This document shows positions 36,926-45,156 of a DNA stretch of 64,000 nt, piece by piece. Each line of letters begins with the position of its first letter. Position 1 is the stretch's first letter. The position numbers and the translations under genes were made by a program. A model generated the notes under the pieces. The model did no database searches, had not been told where the DNA came from, and was given only the letters and a program-made list of their open reading frames with translations. Source of the DNA: Paraburkholderia fungorum (lineage in GTDB: Bacteria; Pseudomonadota; Gammaproteobacteria; Burkholderiales; Burkholderiaceae); the NCBI RefSeq assembly GCF_902833645.1, contig NZ_CADFGE010000002.1, positions 313,158-377,157 on the forward strand, read 5' to 3'.

Positions 36926-38389
36926 TTAAGGCGCAGCCGCGATCACCTGCGCCACGGCCGCCGTCAGCTTCTTGCCGTAGGACACATGCAGAAACTCGTT
37001 GGGCCCGTGCGCGTTCGACTTCGGCCCGAGCACGCCGCACACCATGAACTGCGACTTCGGAAAGCCCGACTTCAACACGTTCATCAACGGAATCGTGCCG
37101 CCCTGCCCCATATAGGCGACGTCCGCGCCGTAGTGTTCGCGTGACGCCTCGTTAAGCGCGCTAGCGAGCCACGGCGCGAGTTCGGGTGCGCTCCAGCCGC
37201 TCGCCGCGCCGGCGTCCGGTTTGAAAGTGACCTTGGCGTTGTACGGCGGATCGAATTCGAGCAGCGCCTTCAGTTCGGCGACGGCCTTTTCCGCTTCGAT
37301 CATCGGCGGCAGGCGCAGCGAGAGTTTGAATGCCGTGCGCGGACGCAGCACGTTGCCCGCATCGGCGAGCGCGGGCAAACCGGCCGCACCGGTCACGGAC
37401 AGCGAAGGACGCCACGTCGAGTTGAGCAAGGCTTCCTGCGGATCGGTGGTGGTGGGCAGCACCTGCCGGCCGTCCTGGCCACAGGCCCACGGCAGCTTCT
37501 TCCAGACGTCGTCGCCGAGAATCCGGGCGGTCGCTTCCGCTTCGCGCAGCCGGTCTGCCGGGATCTGAACGTGAAAACCCTTCGGCAGCAAGGTGCCGTT
37601 GGCGGAGTCTTCGAGACGGTCGAACAGTTGCCGCATGATGCGGAAGCTCGACGGCGCAATGCCGCCGTAGCCGCCCGAGTGAATTCCTTCGTCGAGCACC
37701 TGAACTTCGAGGTCGCCCGCCACCAGTCCGCGCAGCGACGTAGTGAGCCACAGCTGATCGTAATTGCCCGCGCCCGAGTCGAGGCACACCACCAGACCGA
37801 CCTTGCCGAGCCGTTCGCGCAGCGCGTCGACGTACGGCAGCAGATCGTAGCTGCCGGATTCCTCGCAGGTCTCGATCAGACCGACACAGCGCGGACGCTC
37901 GATGCCCTGCGCGTCGAGCGCCGCCAGCGCCGTGAGGCTCGCGTAGATCGCGTAGCCGTCGTCGGCGCCACCGCGGCCGTAGAGCTTGCCGTCTTCGAGC
38001 TTCGGCGTCCATGGACCGAGGTCGTTGCGCCAGCCGTCGAATTCAGGCTGCTTGTCGAGGTGGCCGTACAGTACGATGGTTTCGTCGCTGCCCGAGCGGG
38101 TCGCGGCCGTTTCGAAAAAGATCACCGGCGTGCGGCCCGGCAAGCGGACCACGTCAAGTTTCAGGCCGCGCACGGGTTGCTGCTCGGCCCATTGCGCCGC
38201 GTCGGTGATGACGCGCTCGAGATAGCCGTGCTTGACCCATTCGGGATCGAACGCCGGACTCTTGGCCGGCACGGCGATGTAGTCGGTGAGCGCGGGCACG
38301 ATCTCGTCGTTCCATTTGCGGTCTACGAATTCGCGTAGCGTGTCCTGGTTGATGCGCTGAGTCTGCTGGGTCGTATCGTCGGAGATCAT
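36926..38389 (-). CDS. M20-family metallopeptidase (dipeptidase)
   Basis: A 487-residue zinc peptidase. The metal ligands of the M20 family are visible: His in LYGHLDKQPEFDGW, bridging Asp in GRGGADDGY, Glu-Glu in ETCEESGS, Asp in LDSGAGNYD and a C-terminal His in NAHGPNEFL. A dimerisation domain lies between. The family includes carnosinase-like and general dipeptidases of the cytosol; exact substrate unknown. The start at 38389 (the residues MISDDTTQQ) excludes 40 upstream residues without homology features. The transcript ends at the terminator at 36851. Confidence 0.93.
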   Translation of the reverse strand: MISDDTTQQTQRINQDTLREFVDRKWNDEIVPALTDYIAVPAKSPAFDPEWVKHGYLERVITDAAQWAEQQPVRGLKLDVVRLPGRTPVIFFETAATRSGSDETIVLYGHLDKQPEFDGWRNDLGPWTPKLEDGKLYGRGGADDGYAIYASLTALAALDAQGIERPRCVGLIETCEESGSYDLLPYVDALRERLGKVGLVVCLDSGAGNYDQLWLTTSLRGLVAGDLEVQVLDEGIHSGGYGGIAPSSFRIMRQLFDRLEDSANGTLLPKGFHVQIPADRLREAEATARILGDDVWKKLPWACGQDGRQVLPTTTDPQEALLNSTWRPSLSVTGAAGLPALADAGNVLRPRTAFKLSLRLPPMIEAEKAVAELKALLEFDPPYNAKVTFKPDAGAASGWSAPELAPWLASALNEASREHYGADVAYMGQGGTIPLMNVLKSGFPKSQFMVCGVLGPKSNAHGPNEFLHVSYGKKLTAAVAQVIAAAP

Positions 38390-38553
38390 GGTGGAGTGGT
38401 CCGTGGCGGATCTGTTCTGTCGAAGCATCCATGATAGTCCTGATGCGCGATGCACTGAACCCCTCGGCCTACCTGCATGTTTCGCGGCGGCCCTGCGCAA
38501 ACAGGACAATCGCGCGACAATCGGGGATACATCGCGTCCTGAGGAGCCAGGCT

Positions 38554-38874
38554 ATGGGTGGCAACGTCGTGGTTCAGGCCATCGCCGCGGTGCTCGCGCT
38601 GGCGCTGTATTTTCTGCCGAGCATTCTCGCCGACCGGCGCAAACGTCATGACCTGCTGACGCTGGCGCTCTTCAATGCGTGCCTCGGCTGGACCGGGTTC
38701 GGCTGGCTACTCGCACTCTACTGGGCGATGCAGCCCAACCCGCCGAAGAACGTGGCCGGTGAAGTGATAGAGACGCGCAAGATCGTGCGGATGCGGGCGT
38801 TTTCCTCGGCGCTTCTGGTGCGTGTGCAAAGGCGCGCCGCGGCGCGTGAGCGCCCGGAAAACAAACAGCCGTAG
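38554..38874 (+). CDS. superinfection-immunity-family small membrane protein
   Basis: A 106-residue protein with two hydrophobic segments (VVVQAIAAVLALALYFLPSI and LLTLALFNACLGWTGFGWLLALYW) and a basic cytoplasmic tail. The pattern YFLPSI...LFNACLGWTGFGWLLALYWA is that of the Imm_superinfect family, named after T4 Imm, which blocks DNA entry of superinfecting phage. Chromosomal homologues are widespread and most have no tested role, so phage exclusion is only a possibility. GAGGAG lies before the start. Confidence 0.85.
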   Translation: MGGNVVVQAIAAVLALALYFLPSILADRRKRHDLLTLALFNACLGWTGFGWLLALYWAMQPNPPKNVAGEVIETRKIVRMRAFSSALLVRVQRRAAARERPENKQP

Positions 38875-38913
38875 TTCAAAGCGCAAGCGTGCGCAGCAAT
38901 CGCAGCCGGCCAG

Positions 38914-39333
38914 TTAGCGGCGTGTCTGCTGCCGCGCGTCATAGCGTTCACGGGCAGCGTCGAGTTCGGCCGCGTTGTTCTCGGCCCAGTCATCGAGCGC
39001 CACCAGTGCGTCACTGAGCGTTCGCCCCAGCTCGCTGAGCCGATACTCCACGTGCGCCACTGCGCCCGGCTGCTCCTCGCGGATCACCAGACCGTTGCGC
39101 TCGAGTTCCTTGAGCGTCTGCGTCAGCACCTTCTGCGAGATGCCGCCGATCTTGCGCAGCAACGCGTTATTGCGCATCGGACCGGGCAGCAGCGCCGGCA
39201 TGATGAGCAGTGTCCATTTTCCCGCGATCAGTTCGAGCGCAAGGCGCGACGAACAGGCCGCGTCGAAAACGTCGCCGCGATAGGCTTGTTCGGCCGATGT
39301 GAGGGACGCGCTGGCGGACTCGGGGAATGCCAT
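38914..39333 (-). CDS. HxlR-family transcriptional regulator
   Basis: A 139-residue winged-helix regulator. The HxlR core is clear: CSSRLALELIAGKWTLLIMPALL, then MRNNALLRKIGGISQKVLTQTLKELERNGLV, then EYRLSELGRTL. It is divergent from the SMR transporter gene, with about 85 bp between starts, and probably controls it. A GGTAAGT/ACTTACC inverted repeat (39345-39351, 39398-39404) lies in that spacer. Such regulators often respond to aldehydes or quinones through Cys residues, and Cys is present near residue 27. Confidence 0.92.
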   Translation of the reverse strand: MAFPESASASLTSAEQAYRGDVFDAACSSRLALELIAGKWTLLIMPALLPGPMRNNALLRKIGGISQKVLTQTLKELERNGLVIREEQPGAVAHVEYRLSELGRTLSDALVALDDWAENNAAELDAARERYDARQQTRR

Positions 39334-39344
39334 GGTTACCAGTG

Positions 39345-39404
39345 GGTAAGTAATGGTGAGCGCATCACTATAGCTCTAAGCTGGCCGCTCATTAACCACT
39401 TACC
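39345..39404. promoter_or_regulatory. HxlR/SMR divergent control region
   Basis: The half-sites GGTAAGT (39345-39351) and ACTTACC (39398-39404) form an inverted repeat around the spacer between the divergent HxlR and SMR genes. They flank the expected promoters and are candidate HxlR binding sites. The assignment is inferred from position and symmetry. Confidence 0.45.
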
Positions 39405-39417
39405 GATGGGACTCATG

Positions 39418-39735
39418 ATGGCATGGCTTATTCTGCTCGCCGCAAGCGCGGTCGAAATCCTGATGGCGCTGGCATTGAAATATGCAAATGGATGGACACG
39501 TTTGTGGCCGAGCATCGGCGGCGTTGCGGCCGCGCTCGGCAGCGTATTCTTACTGACGCTGGCGATGAAACACCTGCCGGCCGGTACGGCTTACGTGGTA
39601 TGGACAGGGATCGGATCGCTTGGCATCACGGTGCTTGGCGTGGTGCTGTTCAACGACCCGGTTTCGGCACCCCGGGTGATTTGCATGACGCTGATCGTGT
39701 TGTCAGTGGCGGGGTTGAAACTGATCGACGGATAA
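39418..39735 (+). CDS. SMR-family small multidrug/guanidinium-type transporter
   Basis: A 105-residue four-helix membrane protein. It has the essential SMR Glu in helix 1 (ASAVEILMALALKYANG), GTAYVVWTGIGSLG in helix 3, and LIVLSVAGLKLIDG at the end. The KY-x-x-G and WTGIG features resemble SugE/Gdx guanidinium exporters more than EmrE, although the Trp usual in Gdx helix 1 is Met here. SMR proteins export cations in exchange for protons as dual-topology dimers. In-frame ATGs at 39406 and 39415 are alternatives; 39418 has GGGA at the right distance. Likely controlled by the divergent HxlR gene. Confidence 0.9.
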   Translation: MAWLILLAASAVEILMALALKYANGWTRLWPSIGGVAAALGSVFLLTLAMKHLPAGTAYVVWTGIGSLGITVLGVVLFNDPVSAPRVICMTLIVLSVAGLKLIDG

Positions 39736-39781
39736 GCCGGCTCGCGGGGCTAGTGCTAGTACGTGCCTCTGGCTGCTTCTC

Positions 39782-40060
39782 TCAAGCCGCCCGGCCGATC
39801 TTGCCCCACGTCACCGAGCCGGCCGGAATCGAGCGCGGTTCAGCCCGCACGCTCTCGTGCGCGAACATCTCGCGGCGCAGTTCGCCCTGTTCGTCGAACC
39901 ACTCGCAAATCAGCCAGTCGCCAGGATTGAGCGCCACCGGCCCTGCGTAGGTCACGGTCATGCGCGGACCGCCTTCTTTTAACGTGACGACGTCACCGAC
40001 ACTGAAAGGGGCGGCTGGCGGTGTTTCAAATGCATCAATGATAGCGGTCAGCATATTCAA
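39782..40060 (-). CDS. YodC/DUF2158-family small protein
   Basis: A 92-residue protein with the DUF2158 core (FSVGDVVTLKEGGPRMTV, then GDWLICEWFDEQGELRREMFAHESV), an SH3-like beta-barrel family with no established function. It converges with the SMR gene 46 bp away. A few hydrophobic residues precede the domain but there is no signal peptide. Confidence 0.87.
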   Translation of the reverse strand: MNMLTAIIDAFETPPAAPFSVGDVVTLKEGGPRMTVTYAGPVALNPGDWLICEWFDEQGELRREMFAHESVRAEPRSIPAGSVTWGKIGRAA

Positions 40061-40529
40061 TCCCTACGGAACCCGTTGCGCGGAAATAGTTATGGCCTGG
40101 TGCTTTGCAACATCGAACTGCCGAAGGAAAACCCCAAAGAGCTCGCCAAGATTAACAATCCGAATTAATCGCGGCAAGCGCTTTTTATTGATACCGTTTT
40201 CATAGGCGCTGGAATGGGTTTTCCATACCGGCAGCTAAGGCAAGACGCGCGAAAACCCGGCAGATCAAGCCAGCAGGCCGTCCGAGCAATGCCATCCACA
40301 TGCAAAAATTACTCTGGAAAACCCGAATCTCAAGTAGAAAATGCGGGTTGCATTTGTCATATTTAATGCATGCCTGACAAGCCGCTCCGGGTTTATTCCA
40401 ATCAGCTTAAAAGCAGAATTACCAGTGAACAAAAAACTAGCCGGTAAATCTCACACCACGAACCGGTTCGAGCGAGGGCATAAAAGTCGGCGGCGGCTTC
40501 AGTTGAAAACGATTCCCGGCCGGTTATTT
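40061..40529. other. spacer without recognised gene
   Basis: A 469-bp AT-enriched region between the DUF2158 gene and the MFS gene. No coding sequence with family features was seen on either strand. CCGGCCGGTT near 40517 and AACCGGCTGG across the MFS stop codon can pair, but no T tract follows. It could contain the promoter of the DUF2158 gene. Confidence 0.5.
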
Positions 40530-42077
40530 TCAAACCGGCTGGGCGGCGTTCCGACGCAATGCGAGTTGCTGATGCCGTACCAGCAGCACGCTCAATCCGA
40601 TACACACGAACATCAGACACGCGTTGATCGCGAGGCTGTACTGGAACGCGTGCGCGTAGGCAGCGGGTGTCTCGCGGCCGCCGATCACACCGAAAAACGC
40701 ACCGCTGATGGCCGCCGTGCCGAACGCCGAGCCGATCTGCAAGGTCGACGACACTACGCCCGAGGCGAGTCCCGCCTTCTCCGGAACGACTTCCTGCAGC
40801 ACGATGCGCATGATCGACGGCAGCAGCAGGCCGTGACCGACGCCCGCGCATACCAACCCGCAATAGAACAGCAGATCCGGGGTGGCGGCATGCGTCGCGG
40901 ACCAGCCGGTAACCGTGAAACCGACCGTCATCATCGAGAAACCGAGCGCCAGCACATGGCCGCCGATCCGCTTGACCACCGCTGGCGACGTCAGCGGCCC
41001 AATCACGAAGCCGATCGCGAACGGCATGATGGCCATGCCCGAGGCCAGCGGCGACCAGTGCAGGCCGGTTTGCAGGAAGATTCCGTAGGTCAGGAAAAAC
41101 GCGCTGTTGCAATAGAACAGAAATGCGAGCACGAGACCCAGCGCGAAGGCCGGGTTGCGGAACAATTGCAAATCCACCAACGGATGGCCGCCGCCGCGTT
41201 CGACGCTCCGCTCGGTCGCCACGAAGAGCGCGAACACGGGCACGGCAAGCGCGAACATCACGAAGGTCCATGCCGGCCAGCCGGCTTCGCGGCCGTGCGT
41301 CATCGGATAGATAACCAGCAGCAGCACCATCGAGAGCAACGCGACGCCCTTCAGGTCGATGCCGGTCTGCGTGGCCGGCTGATTTTCCGGCACGAACTTC
41401 CAGGTGCCGATGAAGGCCACGATGCCGATCGGAATATTGATGAGAAAGATGATGCGCCAGTCGAGCCCGAACGGATGATAGGTAATCAGCGCGCCGCCGC
41501 CCAACTGGCCGACGATCGACGACAGCCCGAAGACGAAACCATAGAGGCTCATCACCTTGGTCTGCCGATGCAGCGGCACGACCGCGCGGATGGTCGCGAG
41601 CACTTGCGGCGCCATGACCGCGGCCGCGATGCCCTGCACGATCCGCGAGATCACCAGCATATGACCGCTGGTAGCAAAACCGCACAGTGCCGAAGCGACC
41701 ACGAATGCCGCCATCCCCGTCATGAACATGCGACGCCGTCCAAACAGGTCGCCGAGCCGTCCGCCGGTGATCAGCAGCACGGCATAAGCCGACGCGTAGG
41801 CGGACACGACGAGTTGCAGTTGCGCGTCGGTCGCGTTCAGGCCGGTGTGAATCGACGGCAGCGCCAGGTTGACGATGAAATAGTCGAGCGGCGCGAGGAA
41901 GGCACCGACGAACAGCACGGCGAGCGCCAGGCCCGGACGCTCGAAGCCGGCCGCCACCTTCCCGGAGACGGCGGCCGCGCGAGCGGCAACCGCGCCGGCA
42001 CCAGGACAGACGGCAACGGTCCCACCCTCCGCCCCCGCGAGTGCCGCCGGAGCGGGCTTGATAGGATCTCTATTCAT
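40530..42077 (-). CDS. MFS transporter, DHA2 (14-helix) drug exporter family
   Basis: A 515-residue major-facilitator protein. After an Ala-rich cytoplasmic N-terminus (1-45), helix 1 contains the DHA2-type segment LAPLDYFIVNLALPSI. The loop motif GRLGDLFGRRRMF follows helix 2, and helix 5 has the antiporter region (GLSSIVGQLGGGAL). Fourteen hydrophobic segments can be counted. The family expels drugs or organic solutes using protons. It lies 30 bp downstream of a TetR regulator gene on the same strand and is probably co-transcribed with it and repressed by it. Substrate unknown. Confidence 0.93.
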   Translation of the reverse strand: MNRDPIKPAPAALAGAEGGTVAVCPGAGAVAARAAAVSGKVAAGFERPGLALAVLFVGAFLAPLDYFIVNLALPSIHTGLNATDAQLQLVVSAYASAYAVLLITGGRLGDLFGRRRMFMTGMAAFVVASALCGFATSGHMLVISRIVQGIAAAVMAPQVLATIRAVVPLHRQTKVMSLYGFVFGLSSIVGQLGGGALITYHPFGLDWRIIFLINIPIGIVAFIGTWKFVPENQPATQTGIDLKGVALLSMVLLLVIYPMTHGREAGWPAWTFVMFALAVPVFALFVATERSVERGGGHPLVDLQLFRNPAFALGLVLAFLFYCNSAFFLTYGIFLQTGLHWSPLASGMAIMPFAIGFVIGPLTSPAVVKRIGGHVLALGFSMMTVGFTVTGWSATHAATPDLLFYCGLVCAGVGHGLLLPSIMRIVLQEVVPEKAGLASGVVSSTLQIGSAFGTAAISGAFFGVIGGRETPAAYAHAFQYSLAINACLMFVCIGLSVLLVRHQQLALRRNAAQPV

Positions 42078-42094
42078 GACTGTTCGTTCAAGAA
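42076..42094. promoter_or_regulatory. candidate TetR site 1 (MFS start)
   Basis: The sequence ATGACTGTTCGTTCAAGAA overlaps the MFS start codon and lies between the TetR and MFS genes. The same 19-bp string with two changes occurs upstream of the TetR gene (42756-42774), which suggests a recognition site of that regulator. Confidence 0.5.
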
Positions 42095-42107
42095 TTAGGC
42101 AAAAAAA

Positions 42108-42743
42108 TTAGACGAGCGCACGCATGGCGACGTCCACGATTCCAACCAGCGCATCTTCCGTATGGGCGACTCGCCCCAGCACACGCAGCCCTTGCATCAC
42201 GCACAGCAGGAAATCGCCAACGGCTTTTTCGTCGAGCGTGGAATTGAAGGCGCCGCTCGCCTGCCCGCGAATCACCGCCGCCGCCAGCAAGGTTGCCATG
42301 CGCCGCTGAATGGCGGCGACGCGCATACGCAAGGTCTCGTCGTCGCGCGGCATCTCCAGTGTGGTATTGGTGATGAAGCAACTGCGCTCGCCAGTCAGCG
42401 CGCAGGCAACCCGGGCGTAATGCAGCAAGGCGTTACGCAATGCCTCGTCCGGCGGCACTGGTGCATTGAGCCGCTCGGCCAGCCGCGCGACCGAGCCTTC
42501 CGCGTAATGATCGAGCGCGGCGAGCATGATGCCGTGCTTGTCGCCGAAGACGCCGTACAGGCTGCCGCGCAGCAAGCCGGTGGCCTTGCAGAGGTCGTCA
42601 ATCGAGGTGGCATGGTAGCCGTGATGCCAGAACACCTGGCTCGCGCTCGCCAGAACAGTATCCGTGTCGAACTCGCGCGGCCGCCCGCGGGGGGCTTCGC
42701 CGCCTTTTTTTACGGATTGCTTCCAGTTGCCAGATTGCTTCAT
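42108..42743 (-). CDS. TetR/AcrR-family regulator
   Basis: A 211-residue repressor. The N-terminal helix-turn-helix (residues 20-75: REFDTDTVLASASQVFWHHGYHATSIDDLCKATGLLRGSLYGVFGDK) is typical of TetR. The C-terminal ligand domain (TGERSCFITNTTLEM, then FLLCVMQGLRVLGR) resembles the branch with a TetR_C_6-like pocket. It precedes the MFS exporter gene by 30 bp. A 19-bp motif found upstream of both genes is the likely operator, so it should autoregulate and control the exporter. Confidence 0.92.
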   Translation of the reverse strand: MKQSGNWKQSVKKGGEAPRGRPREFDTDTVLASASQVFWHHGYHATSIDDLCKATGLLRGSLYGVFGDKHGIMLAALDHYAEGSVARLAERLNAPVPPDEALRNALLHYARVACALTGERSCFITNTTLEMPRDDETLRMRVAAIQRRMATLLAAAVIRGQASGAFNSTLDEKAVGDFLLCVMQGLRVLGRVAHTEDALVGIVDVAMRALV

Positions 42744-42755
42744 GAAGCGGATATT

Positions 42756-42774
42756 ATGACTAATCGTTCAAGAA
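42756..42774. promoter_or_regulatory. candidate TetR site 2 (regulator promoter)
   Basis: ATGACTAATCGTTCAAGAA lies 13 bp upstream of the TetR start and overlaps a CATAAT-like -10 on the minus strand. It matches site 1 (42076-42094) at 17 of 19 positions. Confidence 0.55.
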
Positions 42775-42840
42775 AGCAAGGCAAGTTTGGATAGCGGGAC
42801 GGTCCGGCAAAAATTCGCGCGCGCCTGTCGCCATCTACCC

Positions 42841-43695
42841 TCACTCGCCGGTCTGCTTACCCCACTTCTGTTCGGCGGCCGTGAAGAGCTGGTTGATCTC
42901 GTTACCGCTCGCGGCCTCCTTCGTGTAGTTGAAGGTGCCGTGATCGCGCATTTCATGCGCCGCGCGGAGAAACGCGCCCAACGCCGCGCGCGCCAGCGAA
43001 CCGCCGACGCTGACACGCCGCACGCCCAGCGAACGCAGATCGTCGAAACTGAGCAGCACGCCCTGCAGCCCCATCAGCACATTGACCGGACGTTCGAGTG
43101 CGTCGACCACCGCGGCGATCTCTTCCCGCGTCTTGAGGCCAGGTGCGTAAAGCACGTCCGCGCCGGCCTCCTCATAGGCCCGCAAACGCCGGATCGTATC
43201 GTCCAGATCGGGCCGGCCCACCAGATAGTTCTCGGCGCGCGCCGTCAGCGTGAATGGAAACGGCAAGCTGCGCGCCGCAACAACCGCCGCACGCACGCGC
43301 TCCACCGCGGCTGCGAACCCATAGATCGGCTCATCCGCGTGACCGGTCGCATCTTCGATCGAACCGCCGACCACGCCCGCCGCCGCGGCCTGCATGATCG
43401 TTTCGGCGCAATCTTCCGGGGCATCGCCGAAACCATTTTCCAGGTCGGCGCTGACCGGCAAGTCGGTCGCTGCTGCGATGTCGGTGAGATGCGCCATCAT
43501 CTGCGCGCGGCCCACCGCGTTGTCGGGCCGGCCGCGCGAGAATGCATAGCCTGCGCTACTGGTGGCGAGCGCCTTGAAACCCGCCAGCGCGAGCAGCCGC
43601 GCGGTGCCGATATCCCACGGATTCGGGATGATGAAGGCTTCGCCGGCTGCGTGATAGGACTGGAATTGCCGTGCTTTTTCGGTTTGTGTTGTCAT
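42841..43695 (-). CDS. isocitrate lyase/PEP mutase-family enzyme
   Basis: A 284-residue TIM-barrel enzyme. Family features include the start IPNPWDIGTARLLALAGF, the metal/substrate segment LPVSADLENGFGD, and ARAENYL, DVLYAPGL and VNVLMG further on. Members cleave or rearrange C-C or C-P bonds of 2-oxo or 2-hydroxy dicarboxylates (oxaloacetate decarboxylase, 2-methylisocitrate lyase and others). The exact reaction is not clear because the lyase signature KKCGH is absent. The start at 43695 (the residues MTTQTEKARQF) excludes 21 unlikely residues. Confidence 0.9.
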   Translation of the reverse strand: MTTQTEKARQFQSYHAAGEAFIIPNPWDIGTARLLALAGFKALATSSAGYAFSRGRPDNAVGRAQMMAHLTDIAAATDLPVSADLENGFGDAPEDCAETIMQAAAAGVVGGSIEDATGHADEPIYGFAAAVERVRAAVVAARSLPFPFTLTARAENYLVGRPDLDDTIRRLRAYEEAGADVLYAPGLKTREEIAAVVDALERPVNVLMGLQGVLLSFDDLRSLGVRRVSVGGSLARAALGAFLRAAHEMRDHGTFNYTKEAASGNEINQLFTAAEQKWGKQTGE

Positions 43696-43864
43696 TGACG
43701 ATCCCATCGAAGACGTCGACCGGCCTCTCGCACTCGCGCGCGGCCGGAACGTCGTCATGTTCGTTAGATTACAAATGAGTGAGATGCACGGAACGCGGCT
43801 GCCGGCGGCAAGGTGTCCCCTGCCAGCCGGCGCTGCACGGATCTGCCGCGCACAAATCGCGTGC

Positions 43865-44290
43865 TCAGGTTTCGAGCTTCGCGTCCATCGTGATGGTGGC
43901 GTTCAGCACCTTGGACACCGGGCAGCCCGCTTTGGCGTCCGCAGTGGCCTTTTCGAATGCGGCTTTGTCGCCACCCGGGATTTTCACGGCCACATCGAGA
44001 TGCACCGCGGTAATCGTAAAACCGCCGCCGTCCTTGTCGAGCGTGACGGTTGCCGTGGTGCCGATACGCTCGGGCGTGATGCCGGCCTTGCCCAGTTCCG
44101 CCGACAACGCCATCGAGAAGCAACCCGCATGCGCGGCCGCAATCAGCTCTTCCGGATTCGTGCCGATGCCGTCCGCGAAGCGTGTGGAAAACGAGTACTG
44201 CGTTTCCTTGAGGACGCCGCTGTCGGTAGAAATCGAGCCTTTGCCGTCCTGCAGGCCACCTTGCCAGACTGCTGATGCCTTGCGCTTCAT
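43865..44290 (-). CDS. OsmC-family peroxidase
   Basis: A 141-residue OsmC/Ohr-like protein. The two redox cysteines are Cys57 (AAAHAGCFSMAL) and Cys123 (AKAGCPVSKVL), as expected for thiol-dependent reduction of organic hydroperoxides. The N-terminus KRKASAVWQGGLQDGKGSIST is typical of the OsmC branch. It acts in the cytosol and is usually induced by osmotic or peroxide stress. The start was placed at 44290, with GGAGAGAG just upstream; the ORF extends further but without homology features. Confidence 0.93.
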   Translation of the reverse strand: MKRKASAVWQGGLQDGKGSISTDSGVLKETQYSFSTRFADGIGTNPEELIAAAHAGCFSMALSAELGKAGITPERIGTTATVTLDKDGGGFTITAVHLDVAVKIPGGDKAAFEKATADAKAGCPVSKVLNATITMDAKLET

Positions 44291-44573
44291 CGCTCTCTCC
44301 TGTTTGTGCCCTGCTTCGTGCCGCTCCTCAACCCTACGTGATGCCGCCCGCAACGGTCCAGCCCGGATTTTCGTGGTATCGGCATCGGTCGCGAGTCGCC
44401 CGCAAGGATTTCCCTCGAGGGCGTGCCGCGCGGCGCGAGGGGCGCGGGCGTGGACCGGACTTCATGATAGGCGCTTCCGTGTGCCAGTGTCGTGACGGCA
44501 ACGGCTTACGGTTCGAAAACGCGCGGAGCAAAACCCGGCGGCGAAACCTGCGCCCCCGCCACCCCCGCCGCCG

Positions 44574-45128
44574 CTATTCGGCGAAGGGCAAGCTCTCCTG
44601 CCCCACGGCGCGCATGTCGAACACGTTCAGCGTCATCGCCACCAGGGCATAGTAGCCAAGCAGTCCGACAAGATTGATCACCACCTGATGGCCAAAGCGC
44701 TCGACCGCCTTTGCATAGGTCGCATCGGACACGCGTTTGGTATCGTAGAGTTCACTCGCGAAATCGTGAATCAAGGCGTCATCGGCGTGAGCGAAGGACG
44801 GGCGATGCCCCAGGCGGATCGCCTCGGCATCGGCTTCGGCTACGCCCGCTTCCAGCGCGATCGGATAGTGGATGTACCACTCGGCCTGCGCCTGCCAGCG
44901 TGCCGCGGTCACCAGAATCGCCAGCTCCGACAGGCGCAACGGCAAGCCGGTGCGATAGCGGCAGAACGCGCCGAGCCGTTGCGCCTGCTGCGCCAGCTCC
45001 GGACTATGAATCCAGCCCAGAAACGGCCCGTTCAGGTTGCCGCGCGGACCGGACAATATTTCGTCAAGTACGGCCTTCTGTTCGGGCGTGGCATCGGACA
45101 GTTCGAAGTGCGGCAAGCGCTCGGTCAT
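44574..45128 (-). CDS. carboxymuconolactone decarboxylase-family protein
   Basis: A 184-residue alpha-helical protein of the CMD/AhpD superfamily (EILSGPRGNLNGPFLGWIHSPELAQQAQ, then LSELAILVTAARWQAQAEWYIH). The Glu and His of the active helix are present, but the redox Cys-x-x-Cys of AhpD is absent, so it is a non-redox member. It is the last gene of a same-strand group with a class III aminotransferase (28 bp apart), a C45 hydrolase and an RpiR regulator. Role within that pathway unknown. Confidence 0.87.
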   Translation of the reverse strand: MTERLPHFELSDATPEQKAVLDEILSGPRGNLNGPFLGWIHSPELAQQAQRLGAFCRYRTGLPLRLSELAILVTAARWQAQAEWYIHYPIALEAGVAEADAEAIRLGHRPSFAHADDALIHDFASELYDTKRVSDATYAKAVERFGHQVVINLVGLLGYYALVAMTLNVFDMRAVGQESLPFAE

Positions 45129-45156
45129 GGCAAATCTCGCAGAAATAGAAAGGGCG

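Noticed and set aside
40517..40541. CCGG-rich inverted repeat at the MFS stop codon
   Set aside because: The stem includes the stop codon and has no T tract; not convincing as a terminator.
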